Shown: positions 16,136 through 24,843, counted from the stretch's first letter. The stretch: 35,176 nucleotides of DNA from Myxococcales bacterium (GCA_021847645.1 JAJZQG010000071.1:1-35176); one strand, 5' to 3'. The notes: generated from the sequence alone by a model not told the origin. Numbers and translations: made by a program.

Positions 16136-18225
16136 AGCTCTCCGTGCCCCAGCTCGCGCCCCTGGTGACCGAACGGTCGTATCCCATGATCGCTCGTCGC
16201 CTCCTTCCCTTCCGTGCGTCGGGCGTGCTGCAGGGCGTCGACGTGCACGTGGTCGACCACCTCGCCGCGCTGGTGGGCGAGACCGATCCGGACGTGCTGC
16301 TGGCGCTCGCGCTGTCTGTGCGCGCGCCACGCCATGGGCACATCTGCGTGGATCTGGCGTCGACGACCGCCGACGAGCTCCTGCCCGAGCCCGACGAGAC
16401 GCAGGCCGCGTCGGGCGTTTCTCTCGAGCTGCCGTCGGACCGCCTCGCGTGGGTCGAAACGGTAGGGCGGAGCAAACTGGTGGGCGGCAGAGATGATGCG
16501 GCCAAGCCGTTCGTGCTCGACGGGACATGGTTGTACCCTGCGCGCTACTTCGCCTACCAGCGGCGGTTGGCCGAGGCGCTTCGCGGGCGGATGACGCGGC
16601 TGCAGCCCTGGGTGGACCCTGCGCTGCTCCAGCGGGGGCTGCGGGCTCTATTTGGCAATGAGACCTCCGGCCAGCCCATCGACAGGCAGAAGCTCGCCGC
16701 GGCGATGGCCTTGCTGCGCGGCTTTACTGTAGTGTCCGGCGGGCCCGGCACGGGCAAGACCTACGCGGTTCGCAGCGTGCTCACCCTGTTATGGGCGCAA
16801 TGGGCGAGCAGGACCGGCGATCCGCCGGGCACGCCCGGCCCGCGGACAGCGCTCGCCGCGCCGACCGGGAAGGCCGCCTCGCGCATGAAAGAGGCCCTGC
16901 TGGCCGGCCTCGACGAGTTCCTCGCAGGGGCCGGCCCTGCCCTTGCCTCCGACCAGGACCTCGCGCGCTTGCGCGATTACCTGGTCGGCCTGCAGCCCTG
17001 CACGCTCCACCGCCTGCTGGAGTGGAATCCCGCCTCGCCCACCCGATTCCGCCATAACGCCGCCAACCCCTTGCGCGCCGACATCGTCGTCGTCGACGAG
17101 ACGTCGATGGTCGACTTCGCGCTGATGACCAAGCTCGTGGACGCCGTGGCGCCGGAGGCGCGCCTGGTGCTGCTGGGCGACCAGCACCAGCTGGCATCGG
17201 TAGAAGCCGGCACCGTGCTGGCCGACCTGTGCGGCCCGACGAGCGTATCGAACGTCACGGTGTCCCGCGGCTTCGCCGAGGAACTACGGGACATCGCGGG
17301 CATGGCCGAAGTCCTCGAGGCCGGGCGGCTCTCCGCCGAGCCGGGCCCGTACGACGCCATCGTCCAGCTCGACCGCAGCCGTCGGTTCACACCCGGCAGC
17401 GGTATTGGTCTGTTCGCCCGGGCCTGCCTGGCCGACGACTTCGACCCGCGCAGGGCCGTGCAAAGCCTGACGAGCAGCGGGCCCGACTCCGATGTAACGC
17501 TGCTCGGGCACGGCCCGCACGGCACCGTGCCCGATGCGGCAGCAAGGATCATTGCCCAAGGCTACGCACCCTATCTCGAGAGGTTGCTCGCCGGCCCGCA
17601 ACACGGCGAGACCCATGCGCAGCTCCACGTCGACGTGCTGCGGCTCTTCGACCGATTTCGTGTGCTGTGCGCGCACCGCGCGGGGCGGCTGGGCGTCGCG
17701 GGAATCAACCGCGTGGTCGTGGATCTGCTCTCCGGACGCACGGCGGCCGGGTCTGCGGACACGGCGCGCCATCGGGCCCGGCCGCGCCTTGCAGGATTCA
17801 GCCCCGTGGGTGAGTTCTGGGTCGGACGGCCCGTCCTCATCGTCCGCAACGACTATGTCGTCCGGCTGTTCAACGGCGACGTGGGCATCGTCGTGCCCGA
17901 TGACGGCGGCGCGCTCCAGGTCGCATTCCCCGATGCGGACGGGGTTCGGTACGTGGCGCCGGCGCGGCTGCCGGAACACCAGACCGTGTTCGCGATGACG
18001 ATCCACAAGAGCCAGGGGTCGGAGTTCGACCACGCGATGGTGGTGCTGCCGGAGCGTGCTTCTGCCGTGCTCACGCGGGAGCTCATCTACACAGGCGTCA
18101 CCCGGGCGCGACACCGCGTTACCTTGCTATGTGACGGCGCGCGGAGCGTACTGCTCGCGGGTCTGGCGGCGACAGTGCGGAGGGCTTCGGGGCTGCGCGC
18201 GGAGGTGTGGGGCACAAGCGTGTAG
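16132..18225 (+). CDS. recD: RecBCD enzyme subunit RecD (5'-3' helicase)
   Basis: A protein of 697 residues (E. coli RecD has 608), a superfamily 1B helicase. Walker A is GGPGTGKTYAV (residues 203-213), Walker B is VVVDETSMVD (Asp322/Glu323), and further motifs are LLGDQHQLASVEAG, FAMTIHKSQGSEFDH and LIYTGVTRARHRVTLL. The GTG at 16132 overlaps the recB stop by 4 nt (GTGA) and follows GGAGGT, the same arrangement as at the recC-recB joint. RecD is the fast motor of the complex and controls the nuclease before Chi. Its stop lies within a short inverted repeat shared with the converging lipoprotein gene. Confidence 0.96.
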   Translation: MKLSVPQLAPLVTERSYPMIARRLLPFRASGVLQGVDVHVVDHLAALVGETDPDVLLALALSVRAPRHGHICVDLASTTADELLPEPDETQAASGVSLELPSDRLAWVETVGRSKLVGGRDDAAKPFVLDGTWLYPARYFAYQRRLAEALRGRMTRLQPWVDPALLQRGLRALFGNETSGQPIDRQKLAAAMALLRGFTVVSGGPGTGKTYAVRSVLTLLWAQWASRTGDPPGTPGPRTALAAPTGKAASRMKEALLAGLDEFLAGAGPALASDQDLARLRDYLVGLQPCTLHRLLEWNPASPTRFRHNAANPLRADIVVVDETSMVDFALMTKLVDAVAPEARLVLLGDQHQLASVEAGTVLADLCGPTSVSNVTVSRGFAEELRDIAGMAEVLEAGRLSAEPGPYDAIVQLDRSRRFTPGSGIGLFARACLADDFDPRRAVQSLTSSGPDSDVTLLGHGPHGTVPDAAARIIAQGYAPYLERLLAGPQHGETHAQLHVDVLRLFDRFRVLCAHRAGRLGVAGINRVVVDLLSGRTAAGSADTARHRARPRLAGFSPVGEFWVGRPVLIVRNDYVVRLFNGDVGIVVPDDGGALQVAFPDADGVRYVAPARLPEHQTVFAMTIHKSQGSEFDHAMVVLPERASAVLTRELIYTGVTRARHRVTLLCDGARSVLLAGLAATVRRASGLRAEVWGTSV

Positions 18226-18240
18226 AGCGCCATCCTCTAC
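18222..18240. other. Inverted repeat containing both convergent stop codons
   Basis: GTAGAG-N7-CTCTAC. The left arm contains the recD stop TAG and the right arm, on the other strand, the stop TAG of the lamin-tail gene. Only 11 nt separate the two genes. No T-run is present, so intrinsic termination is doubtful. Confidence 0.45.
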
Positions 18241-19052
18241 TGGTTCGCCGCGCCCGGCGTGGGCGTCATGGCGTAGAAGTCCCAGTAGTTGTCGCCGCTA
18301 TCGGCGCCGTCGGGAATCCGGCCAACCGAGGCGCTGTCGGCGGGTGCCGACGCGGGCGAGCCTACGACGTAGGCATTGGTGGCCGTTCCCCACCCCAGGC
18401 TGTCCACGATAGTGCCGTTGTGCTGCAGGGCGAGTCCGCCGCCGGTCGAGGACAGGGCCATGCCGGTCGGAAAGGTCGAGTCCGCCACGCCGCTGAAGTC
18501 CGACCCTCCCACCACGTAGAAGCCTTTCGCAGGCACCTGTGCACCGGGGGGAGCATCCCACCCAGGCGGGGCGTCGGCCGTGCCGGCGGCCGATCTGTAG
18601 AATAGGCTGTAGCCGTCGAGCGGCATATTGCAGCCGTTGCCGTTGTAGATCTCGACGAACTCGTCGTGGGCGCCGAGCGATCCGTACGTTTGGAGCTCGT
18701 TGATACGCAGCGGCTCGGTGCAGCCGGCGTCCGCCGGTTCGCCGCCGCTTCCGCCCGTCCCGCCGGTGCCACCCGTCCCGCCGGTGCCACCCGTCCCGCC
18801 ACTTGCGCCCGTCCCACCGGTGCCTGCAGCGCCACCCATGCCGCTCTGTCCGCCCGAGCCTCCACCGTCCGGCACGCCGCCGTCCTCTCCCGCATAGCCG
18901 CCGAAGCCCCCGCCCGCCGCCGCGTCAGCGGACTCGGAGCTCGCCTCGTGGTACTTCCCGAAGTCCACGTCCATCACGAGCGTACACGAGCTGAGCGGCA
19001 CGAGAGAAACGGCCAGGATGCTGAATAGAGTGACCGTCAGCGTACGCGGCAT
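18237..19052 (-). CDS. Lipoprotein with a Gly/Thr-rich linker and a lamin-tail-like domain
   Basis: A protein of 271 residues. The signal peptide ends in a good lipobox, LSSC, with Cys23. A linker of repeated GGTGGTGG-type triplets follows (about 45-105). The C-terminal domain starts LRINELQTYG and contains HDEFVEIYNG, then LDGYSLFY and SASVGRIPDG. These are the marks of the lamin tail domain, an Ig-like fold common in secreted bacterial proteins. It is probably exported and anchored by lipid; a binding role is likely but the ligand is unknown. The ATG at 19052 fits the signal peptide; an upstream in-frame start at 19172 would add 40 residues with no signal character. A candidate promoter lies at 19092-19119. 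Confidence 0.8.
   Translation of the reverse strand: MPRTLTVTLFSILAVSLVPLSSCTLVMDVDFGKYHEASSESADAAAGGGFGGYAGEDGGVPDGGGSGGQSGMGGAAGTGGTGASGGTGGTGGTGGTGGTGGSGGEPADAGCTEPLRINELQTYGSLGAHDEFVEIYNGNGCNMPLDGYSLFYRSAAGTADAPPGWDAPPGAQVPAKGFYVVGGSDFSGVADSTFPTGMALSSTGGGLALQHNGTIVDSLGWGTATNAYVVGSPASAPADSASVGRIPDGADSGDNYWDFYAMTPTPGAANQ
18752..18800. repeat. 18-bp tandem repeat in the lamin-tail lipoprotein linker
   Basis: The unit GGTGCCACCCGTCCCGCC occurs twice exactly (18765-18782 and 18783-18800), with a partial copy before it. On the coding strand it gives Gly-Gly-Thr triplets. Confidence 0.85.
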
Positions 19053-19091
19053 GAGCTCGGTGTCCCGACAACAACTAGGGAGATCTCGACG

Positions 19092-19119
19092 AATATCAGC
19101 GACGCCCGGCGCCGTCCAA
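19092..19119 (-). promoter_or_regulatory. Candidate promoter of the lamin-tail lipoprotein gene
   Basis: On the minus strand TTGGAC and GATATT are separated by 16 nt, about 40 nt upstream of the start codon. Each box matches the vegetative consensus only in part, but such AT-rich hexamers are rare here. Confidence 0.35.
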
Positions 19120-19202
19120 TGGATTCCCCACGGCCCACGCGACGATGCGGTTTCGCGGGGATCCCCGGGCAAGAACCGGACGTGCCGCCCTGACGATGCG
19201 CC

Positions 19203-20366
19203 TCAGGAAGCGGACCGCAGCCGTCTCCCCAGCAGCGGCAGCTCGCTGATGGCCGCCTTCACTACATCGGTGTCCGCAACCAGCACCGTCGCGCCATTGC
19301 GGCCCGCGCGCGCCAACTGCGGCGCCGGCAGCCCCGCCAGCACACACGACGGAAACACAATGTCTCCCGTGCCACACCGCGCGGTGGTTCGCGTCTCGTC
19401 CACCAGCTCGATGTCACCGAACCCCACCGTGATCAGGCCCCGCACGGGTGCTCCCGGTGTCAACAGCTGCTCACCCGTCGACAGCGTTCTGCCCTCCAGA
19501 CGCGTCAGCCTGGACAGGCGCATCATCTCCCGCCAGGGTCCTCGCTGCTGCTTGCCCGCCAGCAGCAGCAGCGTCTGCAGCCGATCCCCCTCGCCGCGCA
19601 GCGCGTCGTCGACCCACGGGCACAGCCCCAGCACGTGGTCGATGGACTCCTCGTTCCACTCGACGACCACCGTGCCCGGCTCGCCCCCAAGCACCATCGG
19701 CTCTCCAACACCGTCGATGCCGCGGCGGCGCGTGACGACGTCGCCGGCGTGCAGGCTCAACCCGCTCCACGTTCCTCCAACGCCCGTGTTTCGCGCAATC
19801 CCCACGCGCACCGAGCCCTTGACCACCAGCAGCGTGTCCGGCTCGGCGATGGTCGTGGCCGCCCCCACGCGCCGCTCCTGCGCCTGGGCCAGCAGCAGAT
19901 ACTGCATCTCCGAGGTCAGGTCCTCGAACGCCGGAATCGAGGATAAGTCCAGATCCTCGACGCGACGCGCTGGCGGCGAGGTGGTCGATCGCTTGGGCGG
20001 ACGCGAGGTCCTGGCGCGAGGCTTCTTCGGCTCGGGAGTCGGCGCCGGCGGCGGGGCCTGCAGCTCGCGCACGAGCGCGGCTTCGTCAAGCGAGCCGAGG
20101 AGCGGACGGAACGAACGAACACGAGGTAGCGTCGGCGCCTCGTAGTCGGGGAAGTCCGAGTCCGACTTCTCGATGATCAGCGCGTCGTCCGGAAGGGTAA
20201 TCGCCGGGGAACGGACCGTAGGGCTGTTCTCGAGCAAGGACGGGTGCGGCGAGCGCCTGTCGGTCACTTCTATCCACGAATCGCGAACGTCGATGGCTGA
20301 CGGCTGTGTGTCGCGCACGGGCGCCTGCTGCTTTCGCTGCTCGCCCTTCGGCGGTTTGGTCTTCAT
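19203..20366 (-). CDS. Protein with tandem cyclic-nucleotide-binding-like folds and a disordered N-terminus
   Basis: A protein of 387 residues. Residues 1-140 are rich in Pro, Ser, Lys and Arg and probably disordered, with a PPPAPTPEPKKPRARTS segment. A first cNMP-type jelly roll (about 143-240) shows LVVKGSVRVGIA and LHAGDVV. A second (about 285-380) shows LLTPGAPVRGLITVGFGDIEL, GTGDIVFPS and VLVADTDVVKAAI. The Arg/Glu phosphate-binding cassette of true cAMP receptors is not evident, so ligand binding is doubtful. No DNA-binding helix-turn-helix is seen, so it is not a CRP-type regulator. It has no signal peptide and is probably cytoplasmic. AGAGGGGG lies upstream of the ATG. It is transcribed away from sixA. 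Confidence 0.7.
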   Translation of the reverse strand: MKTKPPKGEQRKQQAPVRDTQPSAIDVRDSWIEVTDRRSPHPSLLENSPTVRSPAITLPDDALIIEKSDSDFPDYEAPTLPRVRSFRPLLGSLDEAALVRELQAPPPAPTPEPKKPRARTSRPPKRSTTSPPARRVEDLDLSSIPAFEDLTSEMQYLLLAQAQERRVGAATTIAEPDTLLVVKGSVRVGIARNTGVGGTWSGLSLHAGDVVTRRRGIDGVGEPMVLGGEPGTVVVEWNEESIDHVLGLCPWVDDALRGEGDRLQTLLLLAGKQQRGPWREMMRLSRLTRLEGRTLSTGEQLLTPGAPVRGLITVGFGDIELVDETRTTARCGTGDIVFPSCVLAGLPAPQLARAGRNGATVLVADTDVVKAAISELPLLGRRLRSAS

Positions 20367-20448
20367 GGCAGCCCCCTCTGCTCATGCCCCATTGCCGCGG
20401 CGGCTCGGTACTCCGCTTTCGCGTTCGGGCATCCGGTTCCGGCCCCCG

Positions 20449-20460
20449 CATCGATCGATG
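20449..20460. promoter_or_regulatory. 12-bp perfect palindrome in the divergent cNMP-fold/sixA region
   Basis: CATCGATCGATG lies in the 291-nt region between two divergent genes, next to an AT-rich stretch (GTAGGATATTGG). Its position suits an operator, but nothing else identifies a regulator. Confidence 0.3.
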
Positions 20461-20657
20461 TAGGATATTGGTTCTTGTGGTGCGCGCGGCGCGGGTTGGC
20501 AACCCCTGGGCCGCCGGCATCGGCCGTGCCTGGACTCCCCCCAAACGCATCGGTCCATCCCACCGCAGGCTCGCGACCCCCAATGGACTTGATCCGCGCC
20601 CTGGCGAAGGTGAGGATGCCTCATCGTGCCGCTCCGCACGCGACCGAGGCACCAGCT

Positions 20658-21155
20658 ATGAAGACCTTGCTCCTGATGCGCCACGCGAAGTCGAGCTGGG
20701 ACGACGACGCCCTGGAAGACCACGACAGGCCGCTGAACAAGAGGGGAAAGCGCGCCGCACCGCGCATGGGCCGCTTGCTGGCCGCGCTCGACCTGACCCC
20801 CGACTTCATCGTGAGCTCCACCGCCGTGCGCGCCATGGAGACCGCCCGCCTGGTCGCAGCCGAATGCGCCTATGCCGGCATCATCCGCGAAGACCCGAAC
20901 CTGTACCTCGCACCGGCCGAAGCCTATCTGGCTGCTGCCCGCCGCATTCGCAAGCAGGTGCAGCGCCCGTTGCTCATCGGGCACAACCCCGGCTTGGAAT
21001 CTCTGCTGCGCCACCTCACCGCGGTCGACATGCACGTTCCCACCGGCGCGATCGCGCGCCTGGAGCTGCCCGATATCGCCTGGTCCGACCTCGGATTGAC
21101 CCCATGCTGCCAACTGGAGGGCTTTTGGAAACCCAAGGAGCTCAAGGAGCCCTGA
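20658..21155 (+). CDS. sixA: Phosphohistidine phosphatase SixA
   Basis: A protein of 165 residues (E. coli SixA has 161), from the small branch of the histidine phosphatase superfamily. The catalytic RH motif is LMRHAKSSW (His9), followed by DHDRPLNKRGK, then IVSSTAVRAMETA and the second catalytic histidine in LIGHNPGLE (His109). SixA removes phosphate from histidine in phosphorelay or PTS proteins; in E. coli the target is NPr of the nitrogen PTS. The ATG at 20658 has GAGG eight bases upstream. It lies 27 nt before aat and is probably co-transcribed with it. Confidence 0.92.
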   Translation: MKTLLLMRHAKSSWDDDALEDHDRPLNKRGKRAAPRMGRLLAALDLTPDFIVSSTAVRAMETARLVAAECAYAGIIREDPNLYLAPAEAYLAAARRIRKQVQRPLLIGHNPGLESLLRHLTAVDMHVPTGAIARLELPDIAWSDLGLTPCCQLEGFWKPKELKEP

Positions 21156-21182
21156 TCACCGCTCCGCCCCCTCGAGGTCCAC

Positions 21183-21875
21183 GTGCCCATCTACCTGCTC
21201 GGCAAGGAATTGGCCTTCCCGCCACCCTCCCACGGACCCAAACAAGGCCCCGTCGCCGTCGGCGGCGACCTCGACCCCCAGCGTGTCCTGCTCGCCTATG
21301 CCATGGGCATCTTCCCATGGCCCCACCAGGGCCTGCCTCTCCTGTGGTTCTCCCCCGATCCCCGCATGGTCCTGGTACCGGCCGAGATTCATGTCCCCCG
21401 AAGCCTGGGCAAGGTCCTCCGGCGACGCACCTTCCGCGTCACGCTCGACAACGCTTTTGTGGACGTCATGCACGGATGCGCCGAAATCCCGCGCCATGAC
21501 CAGGACGGAACCTGGATCACGAACGACATGATCGACTCGTACGTACGCTTGCACGACATGGGATACGCGCACAGCGTCGAAGCGTGGCAAGGCGACGAGC
21601 TTGCGGGAGGGCTCTACGGCGTTTCGCTGGGCGCCGTGTTCTTCGGCGAGTCGATGTTCGCCCGGGTCCCCGACGCTTCGAAGGCCGCGTTCGTGACCTT
21701 GGTCCGGCAGCTCGAGAAGTGGCAGTTTGGCATGATCGATTGTCAGACCTATACGGATCATCTGGCGCGCTTCGGGGCCGAGCCCTGGCCGCGCCGCCGA
21801 TTCCTCGAACGGCTGGCCCGAGCCCTCGAAGCGCCGACCCGCAAGGGCCGCTGGGCCTTCGACCCAACGCCGTAG
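21183..21875 (+). CDS. aat: Leucyl/phenylalanyl-tRNA-protein transferase
   Basis: A protein of 230 residues, the normal family length. It carries the Aat blocks FPPPSHG, GPVAVGGDLDPQRVLLAYAM, GIFPWPHQG, LLWFSPDPRMVL, TWITNDMIDSYVRLHDMGYA, HSVEAWQGDELAGGLYG, FFGESMF and DCQTYTDHLARFGA. The enzyme adds Leu or Phe to proteins that start with Arg or Lys and so feeds the ClpS/ClpAP N-degron pathway. The GTG start at 21183 follows GAGGT. It converges on the epimerase gene with 19 nt between stops and no room for a separate terminator. Confidence 0.96.
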   Translation: MPIYLLGKELAFPPPSHGPKQGPVAVGGDLDPQRVLLAYAMGIFPWPHQGLPLLWFSPDPRMVLVPAEIHVPRSLGKVLRRRTFRVTLDNAFVDVMHGCAEIPRHDQDGTWITNDMIDSYVRLHDMGYAHSVEAWQGDELAGGLYGVSLGAVFFGESMFARVPDASKAAFVTLVRQLEKWQFGMIDCQTYTDHLARFGAEPWPRRRFLERLARALEAPTRKGRWAFDPTP

Positions 21876-21894
21876 GCACCGGGCGGCCGGCGCG

Positions 21895-23280
21895 CTATGC
21901 GGGTGACGGCAGACCCAGCTCTGCCCGCAACGCCGCCTCGAGCTCCGGATACAGGAACCGGAATCCCCCTTCGCGCAAGCGCTTGGGAATCACACGGGCG
22001 CCGCCGAGCAGCAGCTCCTCGCCCATCTCGCCGAACGCGGCTTTCACGGCGAAGCCGGGCAACGGGACAATCGCCGGCCGGTGCAGCACCTTGCCCAGGG
22101 TGCGCGCGAATTCCCTGCTGGTCACCGGCCGCGGTGCCACCAGGTTGACCGGGCCCGCGAATCCCTCGCTCATGATCAGGTAGTGCAGCGCCCCCACCAC
22201 GTCGTCGATCGCCACCCAGCTCATGACCTGTCGCCCGGTACCCACCGGTCCCCCCGCTCCGAGCTTGAACGGCGTGAGCAGCTTGGGCAGCGCTCCCCCC
22301 TGGCCCGACAGCACGACGCCAATCCGCGCGTTCACCACCCGAATCCCGGCTTGCGCCGCCGGCAGCGCCGCTGCCTCCCAAGCCTGGCATACCTCCGCCA
22401 GGTAGCCTTCCCCCGCCGGGCTGTCCTCCGAGACCGGCTCGTCTCCGCGATCTCCGTAGTAGCCAATTGCCGAGGCCACCACCAACACCTTCGGCCCCGA
22501 CGACACCGACGCCAGCGCTTCGGCCAGCAGGCGCGTTCCCTCCACGCGACTCTTGCGTATCGCCTCCTTGCGCTCGGGCGTCCAGCGGCCTGCTGCGATG
22601 TTCTCCCCCGCCAGGTGCACGACCGCATCCACGCCGCGGAACCCCTCGGCCGCGACCTCGCCCGCTTCGGGATTCCAATACGGCTGGGACGACCCCGCCT
22701 CGGGCCTTCGCCTCGTCACTCGCCGAACCTGGTGCCCGCCTCCCTCCAGGAACGCCGTCAGCTCGCTCCCGATCATCCCCGAGGCGCCCGTCACCGCGAT
22801 CGTCAGCCGCGGCCTGTCCGCGAACGCCTGGTGCCGCTCCAGATCCCTTCGTGTTCGTTCGTGCCGGTGGTGAAACATGCGCTCCAACATCGTTTGCGTC
22901 GCCCCCTTGCCCATCATCTCGCCCGCCTTGCCCAACGGAAGCTCCCACTGCACCCGGTCTCGCAGAATACTACGTTGCTCTCCGTCCGGCTCGACCCGAT
23001 GCTCGTGCCGCCACCGCGCGAATGGCCCCTCGACTTGCTCGTCACAGAACCGCACGCCCTCCTGGTAGTCGACGTGCTGCGCCACCCAACGCAACCGCAG
23101 GGGCCCCTTGTCGATCTCCATCGCCAGCCGCCCGCCGTCGCGGATGCCGCCGGTCTGCTCGAGCACGCGAATGCGCTCCCAGGGCGGGCGCAGCCGCTGG
23201 AAGGCTCCAGGACGCGCGTGCCACGCGAACAGCTCCGCCGCGGACACGGGCATCGCGCTTGTCTTTTCGAATACCGGCAT
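21895..23280 (-). CDS. SRPBCC domain fused to a TIGR01777-type (SDR39U1/YfcH) epimerase
   Basis: A protein of 461 residues. The first 150 residues are an SRPBCC (START-like) ligand-binding domain (FEKTSAMPVSAAELFAWHAR to HHRHERTRRDLERH). The rest is an SDR nucleoside-sugar epimerase-like domain with the NAD(P) motif VTGASGMIGSEL (163-174), HLAGENIAAGRWT, SAIGYYGDRGDE and a C-terminal DUF1731 region (LREGGFRFLYPELEAALRA). The substrate of this family is unknown. In many bacteria the SRPBCC part is a separate small gene beside the epimerase; here they are one chain. It starts 8 nt after the photolyase stop, with GAGGTGA in the gap as ribosome site, so the two genes form an operon. Confidence 0.9.
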   Translation of the reverse strand: MPVFEKTSAMPVSAAELFAWHARPGAFQRLRPPWERIRVLEQTGGIRDGGRLAMEIDKGPLRLRWVAQHVDYQEGVRFCDEQVEGPFARWRHEHRVEPDGEQRSILRDRVQWELPLGKAGEMMGKGATQTMLERMFHHRHERTRRDLERHQAFADRPRLTIAVTGASGMIGSELTAFLEGGGHQVRRVTRRRPEAGSSQPYWNPEAGEVAAEGFRGVDAVVHLAGENIAAGRWTPERKEAIRKSRVEGTRLLAEALASVSSGPKVLVVASAIGYYGDRGDEPVSEDSPAGEGYLAEVCQAWEAAALPAAQAGIRVVNARIGVVLSGQGGALPKLLTPFKLGAGGPVGTGRQVMSWVAIDDVVGALHYLIMSEGFAGPVNLVAPRPVTSREFARTLGKVLHRPAIVPLPGFAVKAAFGEMGEELLLGGARVIPKRLREGGFRFLYPELEAALRAELGLPSPA

Positions 23281-23288
23281 CGTTCACC

Positions 23289-24752
23289 TCACGGCGTCCA
23301 GCGCTCCAGGTAGCGCACCATGCGCACCTTGCGCACCGTGTTCGCCGAGCTCATGTACCGCACCGTGCCCACGACGTCACGCTCCGGCCCCCACGGCCTG
23401 TCGTAGCGACCCATCACCCAGAAAATCCCGCTCGTCGAGTTCGGATCCCGGCCGTCCAGAGCCCATCGGTCGTTGAGCCGCGTCATGCGCTCGAGCGCCT
23501 CCGTGGGGTCGCGCGACCACTCGAGGATCTTCTTGCCCCAGAGCATCCGCAAATAGTTGTGCAGCCGGCCTTCGCTGCGCAGCTGCCGTTGGGCTGCGTT
23601 CCACACTCGATCCTGCGTGGCCGCGGCCTCCATCTCGGCGAGGGAAACCACGTGCTGGCGACGATCGGACGCGTGCTTCTCCAGGGTGCGCCGGGCCCAG
23701 GACGGCAAGGACTCGTACGTATCGTAGGCAGGCATGCGGAAGGCCGCGTTGAACCCGAGCTCGCGCCAGGTCACCACCTGGTCGAGGAACGCCTCGGCCG
23801 ACGTTCCTACGCCCCACCACCCAGCTCGCGCGCCCGTCGCCCGGGAGGCCAGCTTGCCCTCGTCCCAGCGCTCGTGCTGCAGCACCTCGTGCACGACCTG
23901 GTGCGCCGACACGTGCCCGAAATGAAGCCAGGGCGACAGCCCGCTCGTGCCGTCCCGGTCCGGATGGTTCCGGTCCTGCTCATAGCGCTCCAGGCCGTCG
24001 GCCACGAATCGGTCGAGCGCTCGCTGGCCCGCGGCCGCTCCACCATCCAGCTGCACCACGCCGACCTCGTGATCGATCGGAAGGCGAGCCAGTGCCGACG
24101 GCGCGGCTGCCAGCAGCTCATCCGAAGCGCGAGGATACGCGTCGGTCACCTCGCGCGGCAGACGCCTCACAGGCCGCAGGCTTCTTCCTGCCAGCGGATC
24201 TGCCTGCGGAAACGCCCGCAGGTGGACGGCCAGATTCTGCTGCAGGAAGCGCCGGAACGAGTGCGCCAGCGCAAACGCGCTGTCCGCTGCCGCCAGCGGA
24301 AGCACGCCGCACGAGTCGACCTGATCGAGCCGCACGTCGATGCGCCGGGCGGCCGACTCGACCATGCGCGGCAGGAAGAACCCGGGGTACAGGTCGGTGA
24401 CCACCTGGCAAGCTCGACCTGCCAAGGCGGCGAGCAGTCCCTTACCCTGACCGCGCTGGCGCTCGACGAACGGAAAGTAGTTCACGGCGCTGCCCGCGAG
24501 TCGGCGGGCGTTGTCGGCCATGCCTTGAAGAACGAACCGGTGGAGCCGATCGCTGGCAAAGGGGTAGTCGCATCGAAGCGCCTCGAGCACGACCAGAGGC
24601 TTGTCGAGCTCCTCGGCCAGATCCGCCGCGTGTTGAAGGGCGAAGTTCCAGCCCGTGCGCCGGTTGGCTGTCATCCAGTACAGCACGTAGTCGCCTCCGT
24701 GCCGCACAGCGGCCGAGTTCATCTGTCGAACGCGGAGTCGGGGAACCGGCAT
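23289..24752 (-). CDS. Class II deoxyribodipyrimidine photolyase
   Basis: A protein of 487 residues. N-terminal GGDYVLYWMTANRRTGWN and LDKPLVVLEAL fit the antenna domain of class II enzymes. The FAD domain shows GLSPWLHFGHVSAHQ, TWRELGFNAAFR, LHNYLRMLWGKKILEWS and then LNDRWALDGRDPN and IFWVMGRYDRPWGPERDVVG. These blocks separate class II from class I photolyases and cryptochromes. The enzyme uses light to split cyclobutane pyrimidine dimers. The start at 24752 keeps the RLRVRQMN segment conserved in the family; ATG 24722 would remove it. It is the first gene of an operon with the SRPBCC-epimerase, a pairing also known from light-regulated gene clusters. No MerR-type light regulator is in view. 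Confidence 0.93.
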   Translation of the reverse strand: MPVPRLRVRQMNSAAVRHGGDYVLYWMTANRRTGWNFALQHAADLAEELDKPLVVLEALRCDYPFASDRLHRFVLQGMADNARRLAGSAVNYFPFVERQRGQGKGLLAALAGRACQVVTDLYPGFFLPRMVESAARRIDVRLDQVDSCGVLPLAAADSAFALAHSFRRFLQQNLAVHLRAFPQADPLAGRSLRPVRRLPREVTDAYPRASDELLAAAPSALARLPIDHEVGVVQLDGGAAAGQRALDRFVADGLERYEQDRNHPDRDGTSGLSPWLHFGHVSAHQVVHEVLQHERWDEGKLASRATGARAGWWGVGTSAEAFLDQVVTWRELGFNAAFRMPAYDTYESLPSWARRTLEKHASDRRQHVVSLAEMEAAATQDRVWNAAQRQLRSEGRLHNYLRMLWGKKILEWSRDPTEALERMTRLNDRWALDGRDPNSTSGIFWVMGRYDRPWGPERDVVGTVRYMSSANTVRKVRMVRYLERWTP

Positions 24753-24843
24753 GACATGATCGGACGGTCCGCGCCGCCAGGGCCGGTACCGGACGATAAG
24801 ATGCCGCGGGGCGAGAGCTGGTTGCCGCGCGTCGGCGACGACC

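Noticed and set aside
13013..16528. Very long open frame (over 1100 codons) antisense to recB and recD
   Set aside because: High GC removes stop codons in the antisense frame. Its translation has no recognisable domain, while the opposite strand encodes complete RecB motifs.
20367..20657. Upstream in-frame starts for sixA beginning at 20475
   Set aside because: The added residues have no similarity to SixA. The ATG at 20658 has a ribosome site and gives the canonical N-terminus.
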